A program made the translations under genes and the position numbers. The notes beneath the pieces were generated by a model, which ran no database searches, was not told the origin of the DNA, and saw only the letters and a program-made list of their open reading frames with translations. Below are positions 1 through 10,402 of a stretch of DNA of 64,000 nt, in pieces (the first letter of the stretch is position 1; every line of letters starts with the position of its first letter). Origin of the DNA: Sclerodactyla briareus (taxonomy: Eukaryota > Echinodermata > Holothuroidea > Dendrochirotida > Sclerodactylidae); NCBI GenBank assembly GCA_026419785.1, contig JAODTK010001222.1:584876-648875 (forward strand), written 5' to 3'.

Positions 1-313
1 TAGTAACACGGCTGAAGTGAAAACTGAAACACTACAATCATTTGACCCCAGACGGTCATATACACATGTCGTGATCTCCTGCTGTAGAGGTAATGGCGCC
101 AAAGGTACAGATACATTGAACCACCAGCATGGTATCGAGAATGTACGAACAATAGTAGAAGAATGTACCCGAGCAACAGGCGAGGTTTACACCATAGCAT
201 TGATACATCGCGATCACGACCCCCTGGCAACACAGGGAGTGTCAAATGCCATTTCGGTAGCTGGGTCCTTAGGCGAGAATGACGTACATCGTCACATTCA
301 ATTGTATGGATAG
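1..313 (+). CDS. Partial open frame, possible SGNH-hydrolase-like fragment
   Basis: The frame is open from the left edge of the window, so it is probably cut by the window and its true start is not visible; the first listed start would be a GTG at 17. The product has a hydrophobic strand ending in a Gly-Asn turn (VVISCCRGNG), then an N-x-x-x-I-V-E-E-C-x-R-A-T-G-E-V-Y stretch, then a strand ending in H-R-D-x-D-P. This order resembles the block III and IV region of SGNH/GDSL esterase folds found in ORF1 of some CR1-type LINEs. A LINE reverse transcriptase remnant lies downstream on the same strand, which would suit an ORF1 origin. No catalytic Ser or His can be assigned. It could equally be an unrelated exon or a chance frame. 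Confidence 0.3.
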   Translation, partial: SNTAEVKTETLQSFDPRRSYTHVVISCCRGNGAKGTDTLNHQHGIENVRTIVEECTRATGEVYTIALIHRDHDPLATQGVSNAISVAGSLGENDVHRHIQLYG

Positions 314-1089
314 TATATGTTATTGCAGGCAGCGATCTAATCATGGATTTTGAATTGCATGCATATAGGCGACGCTGCACATGTTGTATGACTTAGTAGG
401 TATTGTTAATCAAATCTATAGTAAAAGTTCAAACAATATCAATAGTCACTCGGGTTCATTCGCGTACATTCTCTGTTAAACTTTTGTTGACTCTGCTGAG
501 CTGCTGTGACACGGTGACATACTCTGTTGAATTGTGTGATAGATTACTTGATTAAGGAGCCAATTTATATCGGGTGGTTAGAGTCGAATAATCTCGAAAA
601 GAAGAAGCTCACAATAAGGGGCCCGATAAGGTAGTCACTCCGGACGACCGGAGTGTTGTACTTCCCTGTCTCCTAATGTTTACTATTTGGCAAACAATTT
701 CGGGATGCGAGGCATTCCTTAGCCATTAAGGATCATTTACTCGATTCAAGCAAAAATTGGGTAAAAAATTGGAATAAAGAACTCGGAATCGAACTGCATG
801 TGCTATAATTGCAAAAATCACTTGTGAATATGATGTATTCGAACGTTTGGCACGAACTATTCGAAGATAAGGTGTACTCATTTCTACTGAATTCTGTTGC
901 AGTGAGACACACGATCGCAACAGTATCATCAGATGAACATTACGGTTCATGAAACCAAATACGATGAAATTTAGTTTAATCAACGATGGAATCCACGATG
1001 TCAGGAGCGAGGGTATAATGTTATATGGGTCTGTGGATATTACATATATTAATATGAAACCAAAACGCACAGAATTGTGTTCAATTTGT
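314..1089. other. AT-rich stretch without a recognisable gene
   Basis: I see no protein family, RNA gene or repeat here. A 114-codon frame on the minus strand (726-1070) is rich in Ile, Leu, Phe and Ser, as expected for chance translation of AT-rich DNA. If the flanking pieces belong to one LINE, this interval would be its eroded middle, but no polymerase motif can be read. Confidence 0.4.
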
Positions 1090-1510
1090 TGAAATGTTCA
1101 AGAAATCACGGTGGTAAATTCTGAAAAAATTTTGGTGTGTAAATTTCAATTTCTACATTGGAACCTTCCGAGCAGTGCTGGAAGCTGCCAAAAACGGTAA
1201 TTGGAATCTCGGCTTGTTTATACAGTAAGGTCATTTTTTTTTTCGAAACGGTTGTTGCCAGGCTGTTCACGCAGTTGGTAAGACCTCACCTGGGTTATTC
1301 CCGTTCGAGCGTGGAATTCCTTTTTTCGCGAAAAATAAGCTGCTAATTGAGAACGCTCAAAAGAGGTCCTATGATAATAATACTGCTGCGATTTGCTCAA
1401 TGAGGAAGACCCCCCCCCCCCCCCTTAAGCGCCTTGGTCTGACTACAATGGAGTTGAGGCGAATTCAGGATGATTTGATTCAGATTTTCTAAATTGTCCA
1501 TTGCTTCGAT
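1090..1510 (+). pseudogene. LINE reverse transcriptase remnant, C-terminal part (CR1/jockey-like), copy 1
   Basis: This is the region after the polymerase palm (thumb side) of a non-LTR retrotransposon. The clearest motif is LVRPHLGYS followed by SSVEF, matching the family pattern L-V-R-P-H-L-E-Y-x-x-x-V-W. Further on, in other frames, are traces of the E-N-V-Q-K-R-A region and of a R-R-x-x-D-D-L-I-Q stretch near 1460-1490. The DNA runs parallel to 3463-3780 over its whole length, beginning with a shared CATTG(A/G)AACCTTCC block at 1157. Several frameshifts and stops, plus a run of 15 C at 1410-1424, interrupt it, so it is not functional. No upstream palm motif is visible, so this copy is either 5'-truncated, as is common for LINEs, or eroded beyond reading. 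Confidence 0.7.
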
Positions 1511-2939
1511 GACCTTTCTTAGACTAATTTTCTAATCTTATCGCTCATACGGCCTTCGTCACAAGTGGTAAACGTTGCAGATTTGACCATTCAGAATATT
1601 TCTTCTCGCAAACAGTGATCGGATAAACATCCGTAGCAGACGTTAATACCTCCAAGAAGTCTTGACTTGTTTTTTCAAAAAAAAGGATTGTTGGGAAATT
1701 TCATTCCTTGCTTCCGACCTGTTCCCACTGACTAAACTAACATTGCTTTCGACAGATTTATAATGAAATTTCACTCTCTAGGCTTCGCTCCAAGATTATC
1801 AGTACCTTATGTTAGTTATCTCTGATGGGATAGAACAGAATAGCAGGAATATACAGTCACGTATTGAAGACGTGTGTTTTGAAACAAATCCATGCCTTCG
1901 TCGTCGAAGCCTGTAATGCAAGGACTAGCCTATGCGGACAGGATCCGGTCAGTCCGTGTCCGGGACAATAGGGTCGACTCAAGGCTAAGTTACTGTTGAT
2001 AGAATTATCAATCTACAGGGATAACAGTATTGTGGTTCAGCACTATACTCATCATCCCTCATCACTAACACTGACCTTTCGCGATTAGGTCGGGTCCTAT
2101 AAACCGCGCGAAAATAATCCCGGGGAGATCAAGAAAGACGTAAGTAATAACTCAGCTATGACTTTGAGATACCTTGTGAGTTAATCTTATTTTAAAGTGA
2201 TTCCATTAGACCTGATATATAATATTAAAATGACCCTTCTCAAATTACCGTCCAGACTATCGCAGTACTCAGTTCGAATGAAGGGCTCAGGTGGAAGTGT
2301 TATTGTGCCCTACATTATTTGGGAGGCATTGTCCGGGGTGAATTATTTGAAATAGTAGAAAAGTTTCCTTACCGGTATTATATATACCACACACACTTAT
2401 GCTCTTGGTTACACATTACAGAGCTCTGTTTTAGTCTAATATATTATGTTGGTGATTATATGAACATTTATCATTCTCTTTTCTACTATTGTTTTCTCTC
2501 ATTACTTCGTGTTTTCAGTGTTGGTCCTCTGGTCCTACCCACTCACATAGTCCTGTCAAACCGTGGAACTGGTATACTAATTTGGGGGGGGGGGGGGCGG
2601 ATGCCTCGTTTCGATTTGACCCAATTTTCTGTGGTGAGTGTTGTCTGTTGGATGATGACGTTCCTACTGGGAAATAAGAGTCTGTAAAACCCGACCACTC
2701 TCGGTTGGTACTGGACGATATTTTTGGACCTCATTTCCGTGGAGTAAGGCGAATGTTCTCCTATTTTTCATTGAAGGTAATCGTTTTCAATCTTGTCACT
2801 GCAGGCAATGTAGTCTACCATATGGTTAGCAGAATGGAATCATTTTTTTAGGATCCATGGTGAATTATCTCTTTGAGTATAATCTGAGTCTGAGTCGGCT
2901 TCAGAACGAAATTTGTGCTTGACTAATCTCTGGAATTTA
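1511..2939. other. Unassigned sequence with a poly-G run
   Basis: No gene family recognised. A 122-codon plus-strand frame at 2319-2687 is rich in Tyr, Leu, Ser and Phe, and its Gly-rich stretch is only the translation of a 14-G run at 2584-2597. Overlapping frames of similar length exist on both strands, which argues against coding. Confidence 0.4.
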
Positions 2940-4083
2940 GGAAATATGTTACTATTTCTATTTGACAGAGGGGAAGCTTTTGATATTATTTTCCTGGACT
3001 TCAGAGAGACAAGGTCCTCATAAAGGTCTCCTGTTCAAATTGAAAGATTCGGTACACCGGCAAAGTCAGAAGTGGATTCACGAAGTGGCTTCACATAGTG
3101 CGCAGAGAGTTGTCGCCGTGGGCGTTCTCGCCTGGCATAAAGTTACCAGTTGATTCCGCACGTCGGTTCTTGGTCCTTAATTTGTTCTTGCCTATATCAA
3201 CGATCCCGAAGATTCCGTCAATCTAGAGTTTAACGCTTTTGCGGACGACCAAGTTGCATCGGGATGTTGACTTCGAATGATGACCGATGTGATTGTCCGA
3301 AGGGTTCTCATCGACTCGCGAATGGTCTTCCGATTGGCTTTTTTCAACACCGATGATTGCAATTGGGCGCATGTCCGACTATCATAACGTCTTTTAGTTT
3401 AGTTTTGTTAAAAATCATGGGTTGGTTTCTGAAAAACGTTTCCTGGTATTTTTCGAACCTACATTGAAACCTTCCAAGCAGTGGACGGCAGTTGCTAGGA
3501 AAGGAACGGTAAATCCGCTTTAACTAAACGTAATTTCATTTCTCTTTACAAAGACATCGCTGTCAGACCGCTCAAGGGCATTGGTAAGACCCTCACCTGG
3601 AGTATCCAGTGCAAGTATGGAATCCTCATTTCGAGGAAAGAGAGCTGCTTATTGAAAATGTTCGGAAGAGGGCTACGAAATCATTTAACCGCGTGAGGAG
3701 AGATTAATACGTCTTGGTTCTAACTTCAAGGAAGCTGATGGCGGAATTCGGGGAGATTTGATTCAGGTTTTTAAAAATTGTTCGATGTCCTTACTTTCAA
3801 CTACCTCTGTGAATTTGTAATGTTGAATTTTTGCAATGGGCCACCCAAAAAAGAAGAATTCCCAAGTGTAGAAATCAATTCACGATGCGGACTCTATAGA
3901 CACAGAAACAAAACAACCAACACAAAACACACCCACACACACGGAAAAAATAAACACTCGAATGAGAAAAAGCAATGGGGAGAGAGTCAAGTCGTACAGT
4001 TCCAGACGCGGATTGCCGAATTTTTCTGTAATCTCATGATGGAATTGCAGCATGTCGAACTGGTTTGGGGGGAATTTAATTAG
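2940..4083 (+). pseudogene. LINE reverse transcriptase remnant (CR1/jockey-like), copy 2
   Basis: This is a decayed polymerase of a non-LTR retrotransposon, the enzyme that copies element RNA into a nicked target. Motifs occur in the right order. 2970-3010 encodes F-D-I-I-F-x-D-F around the first catalytic Asp. Next comes a P-H-K-G-L-L-F-K-L-K helix, then W-I-H-E, S-H-x-A-Q-R-V-V and W-H-K-V-T-S. Near 3200 is Y-I-N-D. The palm signature reads F-A-D-D at 3238-3249, with both catalytic aspartates kept. From 3463 on the sequence parallels copy 1, including the R-P-L/H-L-x-Y region and a G-D-L-I-Q-like stretch near 3755. The frame at 3778-4083 may be the eroded C-terminus and 3' region. Frames shift repeatedly and the N-terminal endonuclease is absent. 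The clade is inferred from motif spelling only. Confidence 0.8.
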
Positions 4084-5514
4084 TATTTCAGAACTATTAT
4101 AACTATTATAATAGATTATTATTAAATTAATATGTTATTCTTGTGATTCTTGTGAGTCTTGTTATTATGTTGTTAGTATTATGGCGCGTCTTAATAGCAC
4201 TACTACTACTATACCAAAGAGTATAACAATGTATTCACGGTCCTTACCTAATGGTCGGCATCCACACAGACGTTTTCCATGTAAGGCTAAAACAGTCATT
4301 GTTTCGACATTCTAAAAAATCACGAAACATGTATACCACCAGTGTCCAATATAGGCAAGTGCGGGGAGAAGTACTGGTGGAAGTCATCAAACCCCCCCCC
4401 CAAAAAAAAAAAAAACATTTCCTACCTCCCCCCCCCCCCCTCCTCCTCCGGCAAATATGATTACTGGACGCTAACTCGCCATTCGTCGGGTGATCAGCTC
4501 ACTTGTTACGAGATGGAATGAAATGAAATACCGCCGTCTTTAGGTAGGTAGCATGGGTGACATGTTCCCAGAATTTTCTTACATTGCCTGATTGAATGTC
4601 GGCGGTTGTGGGTATCACGATACATGCATATTTATATCCCGGCTGCTCTATTCACGGTATCGACAGTAACATGTCATCAGAAAAAATGGAACTCTTGACT
4701 TAACAATAATTAACTTCACCAGTAATCAAAGCCACTCCAGTAATTTCATCGCGAGCGGCCCTCTTGCCTAACTCTACGCGAAAACGCGTGAAATTTAGTA
4801 ATTACATCAACAGAATGACACATGAGGAATTCAAGAAAGCTCATGATAAGTTAATTAATCAACTAACAAGAAGCAGTTGGACTGATTAGCGCCACTGCTG
4901 AGTTATGAAGATAACTCGACCTTGTGACGCTTCTGGCTCCCAGATACGCCACTGAATCGGTAACTACTAGTGAAGAATGGTTTCAGGAATACTCAAGTTA
5001 GTCAAGACCTAAGATACTGCACCGAAAACATCACTGCTTTGAGAAGTATTTTATCGGTCAGTCCTAGTTCATCAGTATCTAGAGTGCTTGAAAGAAAAAC
5101 TATGTGTGAAAATCGGAATAGTTAGTTGTTATCTTGTTAGCGTAGAATTCTGTCTCAGACCTAGTTTTATAATGACCTCTTCATAACCCGTAGATGTGCA
5201 AGATCTAACAAGGTTTATCCTCAGGCTATTTTATGAACATAACAGATTTTAATATTTAATTATTTTTCTACATGCTTTCGTTGCTGGGATTTCCATGTTT
5301 TATTCATTGCTCTTGGTTCGTTTAAACGTACAGACCCTCCTAACGTATTTGGGAGTATGCTCAGTTTGTTTATGGATAATAGATATTTAATGGACAAAGA
5401 TAATTAGTTACCGAGTGGCACAATGTGTCAACAAATTACCACACTGAATTATAACGAGAGAGCTATTTTGATACTTTTACGACATTGTGACTTGGCGCCG
5501 AGGTGTTGTGTCCG
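4084..5514. other. AT-rich unassigned stretch with homopolymer cluster
   Basis: I see no gene. The stretch contains ACT/ATT-rich simple sequence at 4085-4215 and, at 4392-4440, 10 C, 14 A and 13 C runs in close succession; a 69-codon frame there encodes only the resulting Pro and Lys runs. Four tandem CACT units lie near 5532-5548 at its right edge. Confidence 0.4.
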
Positions 5515-6396
5515 GAGATATTAAGCGGTAACTCACTCACTCACTCACTTATGGGTTCAAATGCCGGAAGGCACCGCTTCCACTCGACCTATCCACTCGC
5601 CGCTGCCAATCACACGGCCATCTTTGTGCAAGCAACCAGGCCTATGCCTGACCACCTCACCGCAGGATAGCTCCACCAAACATGAGCTACGTGAGGGTCG
5701 GTACTATCGGCCTCGGTCCATCAGGTCCTGAAATCGACCGGACATGGTAAACAGGATCACCCGCCGATGTTTAAAGATACGCGGTTGTCGGTCACGATTC
5801 AGTCTTCAAAATTAACACCTCGAGATCCCTGACATTACACACATTCCTGCTAGCAGTAGCCATGGTTGCGGCGAATGAGGTAGTCAACAGGAAACTATTT
5901 TCCGCCTCAGCCTAACAGTGAGCGTTCTCACTAGAACAGAGCGGGACTGGAAGCACAAAGCAGCACCAGGCAGCCAGCAGCCAGTTGTCGTCATCCACAT
6001 GCATCCCTATGCTAAAAGGAAACGTCTAATAATCTCAGACTCCCACGAAACCAAGCCACTGCCCAGGTTGACAAAAGACTCAGTGATCCCATTGTCTCGC
6101 CTAACTCATGAAGCAACTCAAAAGCACGGCCCAAGATACCAAGGTACCACCAAAAGACCTAGTTCTTGGTCTCAATCGATGACACTTGGGAGCCTAACGG
6201 GTTGGTATCCACCAGGAAATCCACGAACTTGAGGAGTGCCCAGCACAGTGGGTCTTCTCCTTGGATCATCGGTCAAGATCTCGCTATCACCTGCTTTGAC
6301 AGTTATGTATTGCGCCACAGAACCGGGGTGCGGAGATCGGGGATCGCCTGTAAGACATGTGAGGTTCTGTAGCCAGGTACTCCTTTCCGACTCACA
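5515..6396 (-). other. Possible downstream pol region of a Ty3/gypsy element, not readable
   Basis: This stretch lies 3' of the RNase H-like remnant on the same strand, where the integrase of a Ty3/gypsy element would sit. GC content is higher than in the flanks. I could not recognise the HHCC zinc finger or the D,D35E core. A short minus-strand E-L-L-H-E-L-G stretch near 6100-6120 is reminiscent of integrase, but it is too short to rely on. Long plus-strand frames here (5918-6232, 6236-6547) match nothing and are probably antisense shadows. Confidence 0.3.
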
Positions 6397-6988
6397 TCAA
6401 CGCTGGAATTTTGCATCTCGGTCACGGCGGAGAGCTTTGAGCGCCATGCGCCGAAGGTCTATGGAAAGCCGGGTCGTACCATTGAGCCTAGTCTGGTGTC
6501 TCCATTCGATGACATCAGCTGTTTCCCTAGAAATTACACCCAATTGAAGGGCCCCGCTGCCTTGAAGATGCAATTTATGGGTCTGACCATCTCTGCTCGG
6601 GGTCCACATACACACCTAGCCACTTAATTAATAAGGTTTGTCAGTACACACTATGGTAGCCATTCAGTCACTCCAGTAAGCCAACATTGACTTCTTGAAG
6701 TATTATATAGCTTTCCTCGGAATTTTCGAAGGCCGTAATGACTGGCGGCGTGTAATTATTCGATAGAAACTGGTCACGCCTGAGGACCCTGTGGTCTATG
6801 AACATCTTCATCCTCTTATCTGTGAGTGCATGAATCTGACTCGGATCTTTGAAACCATGAACCAACAATTCTTCTAGCAAAATCGAGTAGCCTAAGATTG
6901 TTGTCATCGCGGCTGCCAGATTCATTAGGGCCAGGAAATTACTCATAACACTTCCTACTGATACTAGTGAAGGCAACGATTCCACCAA
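6397..6988 (-). pseudogene. Ty3/gypsy-like reverse transcriptase end and RNase H remnant
   Basis: Read on the minus strand, 6988 to 6668 encodes L-P-S-L-V-S-V-G-S-V followed by N-F-L-A-L-M-N. This fits the P-x-S-V-x-x-V-R-S-F-L-G-L-x-N-Y-Y boundary after the Ty3/gypsy palm. It then gives G-Y-S-I-L-L-E-E-L-L, as in the tether that follows. Near its end, P-P-V-I-T-A-F-x-x-S-E-E-S-Y-I-I resembles the start of RNase H, where the element normally reads P-V-L-x-x-x-D-F-x-x-x-F-x-L-x-T-D-A-S. The frame at 6615-6397 ends with R-L-N-G-T-T-x-L-S, matching the R-P-G-x-x-N-x-x-A-D-A-L-S-R end of RNase H. The order and spacing are right, though shortened. The YxDD box was not found, and no LTR could be delimited. 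The alternative is chance similarity in a decayed region. Confidence 0.5.
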
Positions 6989-7784
6989 TAATGGCCTTCA
7001 AGTCACACGTGAGGATATCATCGCCAGCTCACCCCAATCGGAGCAGACGCTGTGACTACAGGTAACCCAGGTGTGGGTGTTTGCACATTCGAATTATACG
7101 CTCGTTGATTGACTGAACCTATAAACTACGGGAACAAGGTGGTTGGCCACAGCAAGGGCTATACCCCAGCATACGTGGACCATCGTTACGACCGAACCAG
7201 TTATAGGTGTAGCTAATCACACTGATTTCGCCAGAACCCCGTGGGTGCACCTACATAAGCTGCAGAGCTGTTGCCAAACCTTCAAAGTTCCCTCAGCAAG
7301 ACAGGCAGAGGGGCATCCTCATTAAGCGAGAGGATGTTCAAGAAACCAAACCGGACCACCCACCTCATATTAGGCCGGGACGACCGGTGCGGAGAGGTGG
7401 ACAACATGTCCAGGTCTTCTCTTAATCTGCAGACACCAAGTTCCTGAGGACCGTACCCAGAACCCTTTTGCTTTGCTATACAGTGGGCGATAAGGTCAGT
7501 CAGTAGAATCCCTACCACAAACACACAGTTTGAAACGTTACGACTGTGAGACCCGGCAATGAAATGGAAGGCGGAGATCCCAACCCCACCTCTCTTGGCT
7601 ACAGATTCGTGGAGATATACTTGGTCCCCGAGCGAGCTCCGAAAAGAGAAAGGATCTTAAATTACTACCCTAGCCTTACTGTTAAATAACTCAGGTAAAC
7701 TCAATGATGCAGCAGGCGATGTGAATAGGGTACTAGTTCATCATTCGGTACTAAGTGTCTTTGGAGCACTTTTACGGGTATTGC
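6989..7784. other. Unassigned, possibly upstream pol sequence of the gypsy-like remnant
   Basis: This lies upstream of the gypsy-like remnant on the minus strand, where the polymerase palm would be expected. An 80-codon minus frame (7524-7282) continues with scattered stops toward 7140, but I could not place any polymerase block in it. No LTR-like TG...CA boundary was identified. Confidence 0.3.
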
Positions 7785-8080
7785 CTTGATCATAATGATA
7801 ATGATGAATTCTTATATAGCGCTTTACCACCGAAGTGTTCAAAGCGCTTTACAGACATTACCCCGATCATAGGAACCATCACGCACTCCGACAATCCCGG
7901 AGAGTATATCGCGGCAACTATAATCAGCGCGGGTTGTGTTCTGATACCTCACAGTCCCCATTGTAAACCTGGGTGGAGAGAGCAATCGGGAAAAGGGACC
8001 TTGATGGGGGTTACAACGTGGCGAGCTCGAACCCACAAGTTACAAGCTCGTCGCCTTAGCCAATTAGGCCACCACGCTCC
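7785..8080 (-). mobile_element. tRNA-derived SINE
   Basis: A SINE is a short element copied by LINE enzymes and transcribed by RNA polymerase III. On the minus strand the head starts at about 8080 and carries an A-box-like TGGCCTAATTGG (about 8061-8072) and a B-box-like GGGTTCGAGCT (8024-8034), spaced as in a tRNA gene. The body ends, at low coordinates, in two copies of an AAAGCGCT module, then GCGCTATATAAGAATTC and a short ATT/ATC-rich tail at 7790-7806. The total length of ~296 bp suits a SINE. Fragments resembling the tail occur at 12590-12640 and 18255-18300. The frames on both strands across it are shadows. Confidence 0.75.
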
Positions 8081-8896
8081 ACACTGATCATAAAGACCGA
8101 CTGTGCGCGCTCCGACAATCTCAATTCCCGAGAATAGGTGGACATTTCATACAGCACTCGGTTGTACTGAATTTCCTTGTACGTCTCTCGGTGGTAGAGA
8201 ACGACCGTAGAATGCCTCAGCAAACAAAGAGAATGAAACGCAAAAGGCTGATTAGTCTCTCATGGATATTGAGCTCAAACCATCTGATGTTTTGATCTGT
8301 AGCAGTTTGGGCGCTATTGGAATTGAAATCCAAAGAAATCAACGAACCAGCGAAGACTGGACAACAATAGACAAATGAAACCCCCGCTTTGAAGTCAGGA
8401 GGAGTTGTTATGAGTTAAATGTTTAGTCAAGGCACAACCCACTGCCTCGAAGTGGTTCGGACAGTGTAATCACTACCTGCTGGAAATGGTTTCAGATAAC
8501 AAATACTCATTTTCGTAATATATGTCGACTCATAGTTGGCATCCTCACCGCGAAATATATAAACAAATATGATTCAGTGAATGAAGAAGGAAATTAATGA
8601 ACAATAAACAGCTATGCCTGCTGTCCTGTTATTGTAGGCCAGAATTCTATTCTGAACAGTACGTCATCTGACCGTGTGTACTGCAATAATTCGAAAGACA
8701 ACAAACGCGACTATTTCCCACAGGTCAAAACGAAATCTTTTTAAAAGGAGATCATGCCGTGAGGCATCTTCTTATAGCAGGCCTAATGAATCTGCGTTAT
8801 AATATTTCCGGCAGGATTATGTCCTGCGGACTATGCCTAATCTCGGAGGTCACTTGCACTTTGCATATGAATCGATGCGACTGTTGTGACCAGCAT
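8081..8896. other. No recognisable feature
   Basis: Mixed-composition DNA without a readable protein motif. The last ~100 bases may be the eroded outer part of the palindrome that follows. Confidence 0.4.
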
Positions 8897-9370
8897 CGTT
8901 AGGCTGGGATTCCATAGTTGCGTATGCGTGTCCGGGCTGGACGTGAAAATCACATATTTACGAGAACGAACGTTTGTTTCGGAAGAGAATACACTATAGG
9001 TTTATGCGAAAAGATCATAAAAAGGCAGCAGCCCATGCATATTGTCGTTGCTCAGCTTTTTCAGACGATATTCCATATAATTCATTCGCGGTGATACGCA
9101 TCCGCATACGCATTGGTACATGTGCATTTTTTCGCTTCTGTGGAACCAATATCTATCTTTGCCAAATAAATAGAACATATTCAAACACTGAATCTGTGGA
9201 ATATCTACCTAAAAAATCCAAACAACGGCAATATGCATGGCTTCATTTCATAGCCTTTCCGCATAAACTTACGGTGTTTTCTATTCTGGAAAAAACGTTC
9301 GTTTTCCTAAATGTGTGTTTCTCACATCAAGCCTTGACACGCATACGCATCTATGGAATCCCAGCGTTAC
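8897..9370. repeat. Long imperfect palindrome (foldback element)
   Basis: The left arm (8897 to about 9095) is the reverse complement of the right arm (about 9180-9370), with a loop near 9095-9180. The outer 30 bases (8903-8932 against 9337-9366) agree at about 28 positions. Similarity continues inward through blocks around CGAACGTTT, TTTATGCG and CCATGCATATTG on both sides, broken by substitutions and small gaps. This structure explains the longest AT-rich frame in the region (186 codons, 8974-9534) and its 60-codon opposite-strand partner. They are translations of the two arms and should not be called genes. It could be a foldback transposon, two MITE copies inserted head to head, or an assembly inversion. 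Confidence 0.75.
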
Positions 9371-9589
9371 TATATTACGGGTTGTTGATTCTAATGAGAG
9401 TGCTCCATTGTCAATTCGATCTCTTTGTCGCCTCCATCACCGCCATTTGGTTATCAGTGCTATTGCTGTCATTGACCATACTTGCATGTCGATTCACGAA
9501 TGAGCCAAAAGTATCAAACTCCAGCGACATTTAGACTATTACATAAAATAGTCGCGTTTCATGAAGAAAAAAAAAAGTAAGATGAGATT

Positions 9590-9745
9590 GATTGACTCCA
9601 CGCCGGACCTCGCGGTGCACCGCGAGGTTCGGTTCTCGGGCCCGGTTTCCCATGGCGTTCCCGGAACCCCGGCTCCCTTCTCCGCGCCGTAGCGTCGGCG
9701 CGGTGCGTCGGACGACCCTCCGGACCGGATGGACGTGTTTCCCGT
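9590..9745. other. GC-rich island with a perfect 20-base palindrome
   Basis: About 150 bases of strongly GC-rich DNA in AT-rich surroundings. It starts with a perfect palindrome at 9608-9627 made of CCTCGCGGTG and its complement. A similar TGCACCGCGAG string occurs in the first DIRS element near 24472, which hints at a DIRS-derived fragment but does not prove it. Confidence 0.4.
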
Positions 9746-9851
9746 GCCAGAATAATTGCTACCCCGTGAATTGTCGTATAACTAACCTATTTGATGTTCA
9801 TTCATACTTGCTGTAAATTCTCCCCTCTGATTGGCTGAATCAGGTCAGCTG

Positions 9852-9894
9852 ACCGTGCATTAACTGGCGTTAATGCACGGTGTTAATGCACGGT
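9852..9894. repeat. Short hairpin followed by a direct repeat
   Basis: ACCGTGCATTAAC (9852-9864) is followed after 4 bases by its exact reverse complement (9869-9881). That complement is then repeated directly at 9882-9894. Such terminal hairpins with direct copies are common at the ends of DNA transposons. The same GTGCATTA core recurs in the foldback at 10403-10595. Confidence 0.6.
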
Positions 9895-10402
9895 AGATCG
9901 AGCGGGGGTCGATTATGAACTGTGTGTCGGTTCTGATTGTTATGGGAAATGTCACAGGCATATGTTTACATTCATTACAAATGGAACGCGCTACTCACGA
10001 ATTGGCTATGGCGAAGGGACCCATTGTGCAAATAATGTCACGAATTTGACGCGATTACCAGAGCCACGAGGCGTATAGCATTGGACGTTTCGAATAGAAC
10101 GTTTAGTATCATTCACGCAAAAACACGTGCGAATGAAGGAGTTCCACGCGCAATGCAAAGCGCGTTGCTCGCAGAGGACGCGTATGGGTTGAGACAATTA
10201 TTTATACGCGGATTGGTAGACCTATCAGCCACACGCTTTGTGCGCGCCTATATTCCCAGATGATTTGAGAGACGCGCGTATCGCTGTTGTTAATTTATTC
10301 GCGAATGTACAAGATCTTTGCAATGTCATCAGGGGGTTCCTATTTTATGGTAAAGTGGTGAGACGACGGCCGTCTGATGCACTATTTAAACTAAATTTCG
10401 GA
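9895..10402. other. Unassigned stretch between two hairpins
   Basis: Two short plus-strand frames (10081-10263 and 10238-10495) and one minus-strand frame show no family motif. The position between the hairpin at 9852 and the foldback at 10403 suggests that all of 9840-10600 is one DNA-transposon remnant with structured ends. No transposase could be recognised. Confidence 0.35.

Noticed and set aside
2319..2687. 122-codon frame with a Gly-rich stretch
   Set aside because: Gly run comes from a 14-G homopolymer; the rest is aromatic/aliphatic chance composition with overlapping rivals.
4251..4460. 69-codon frame ending in Pro and Lys runs
   Set aside because: It is the translation of adjacent C and A homopolymers.
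8024..8080. A functional tRNA gene
   Set aside because: A- and B-box-like motifs are present, but the sequence continues into a SINE body and tail, and no full cloverleaf is apparent.
8974..9534. 186-codon open frame as a gene
   Set aside because: It lies on the two arms of an imperfect palindrome, and its Ile/Arg repeats and antisense partner follow from the mirrored DNA.
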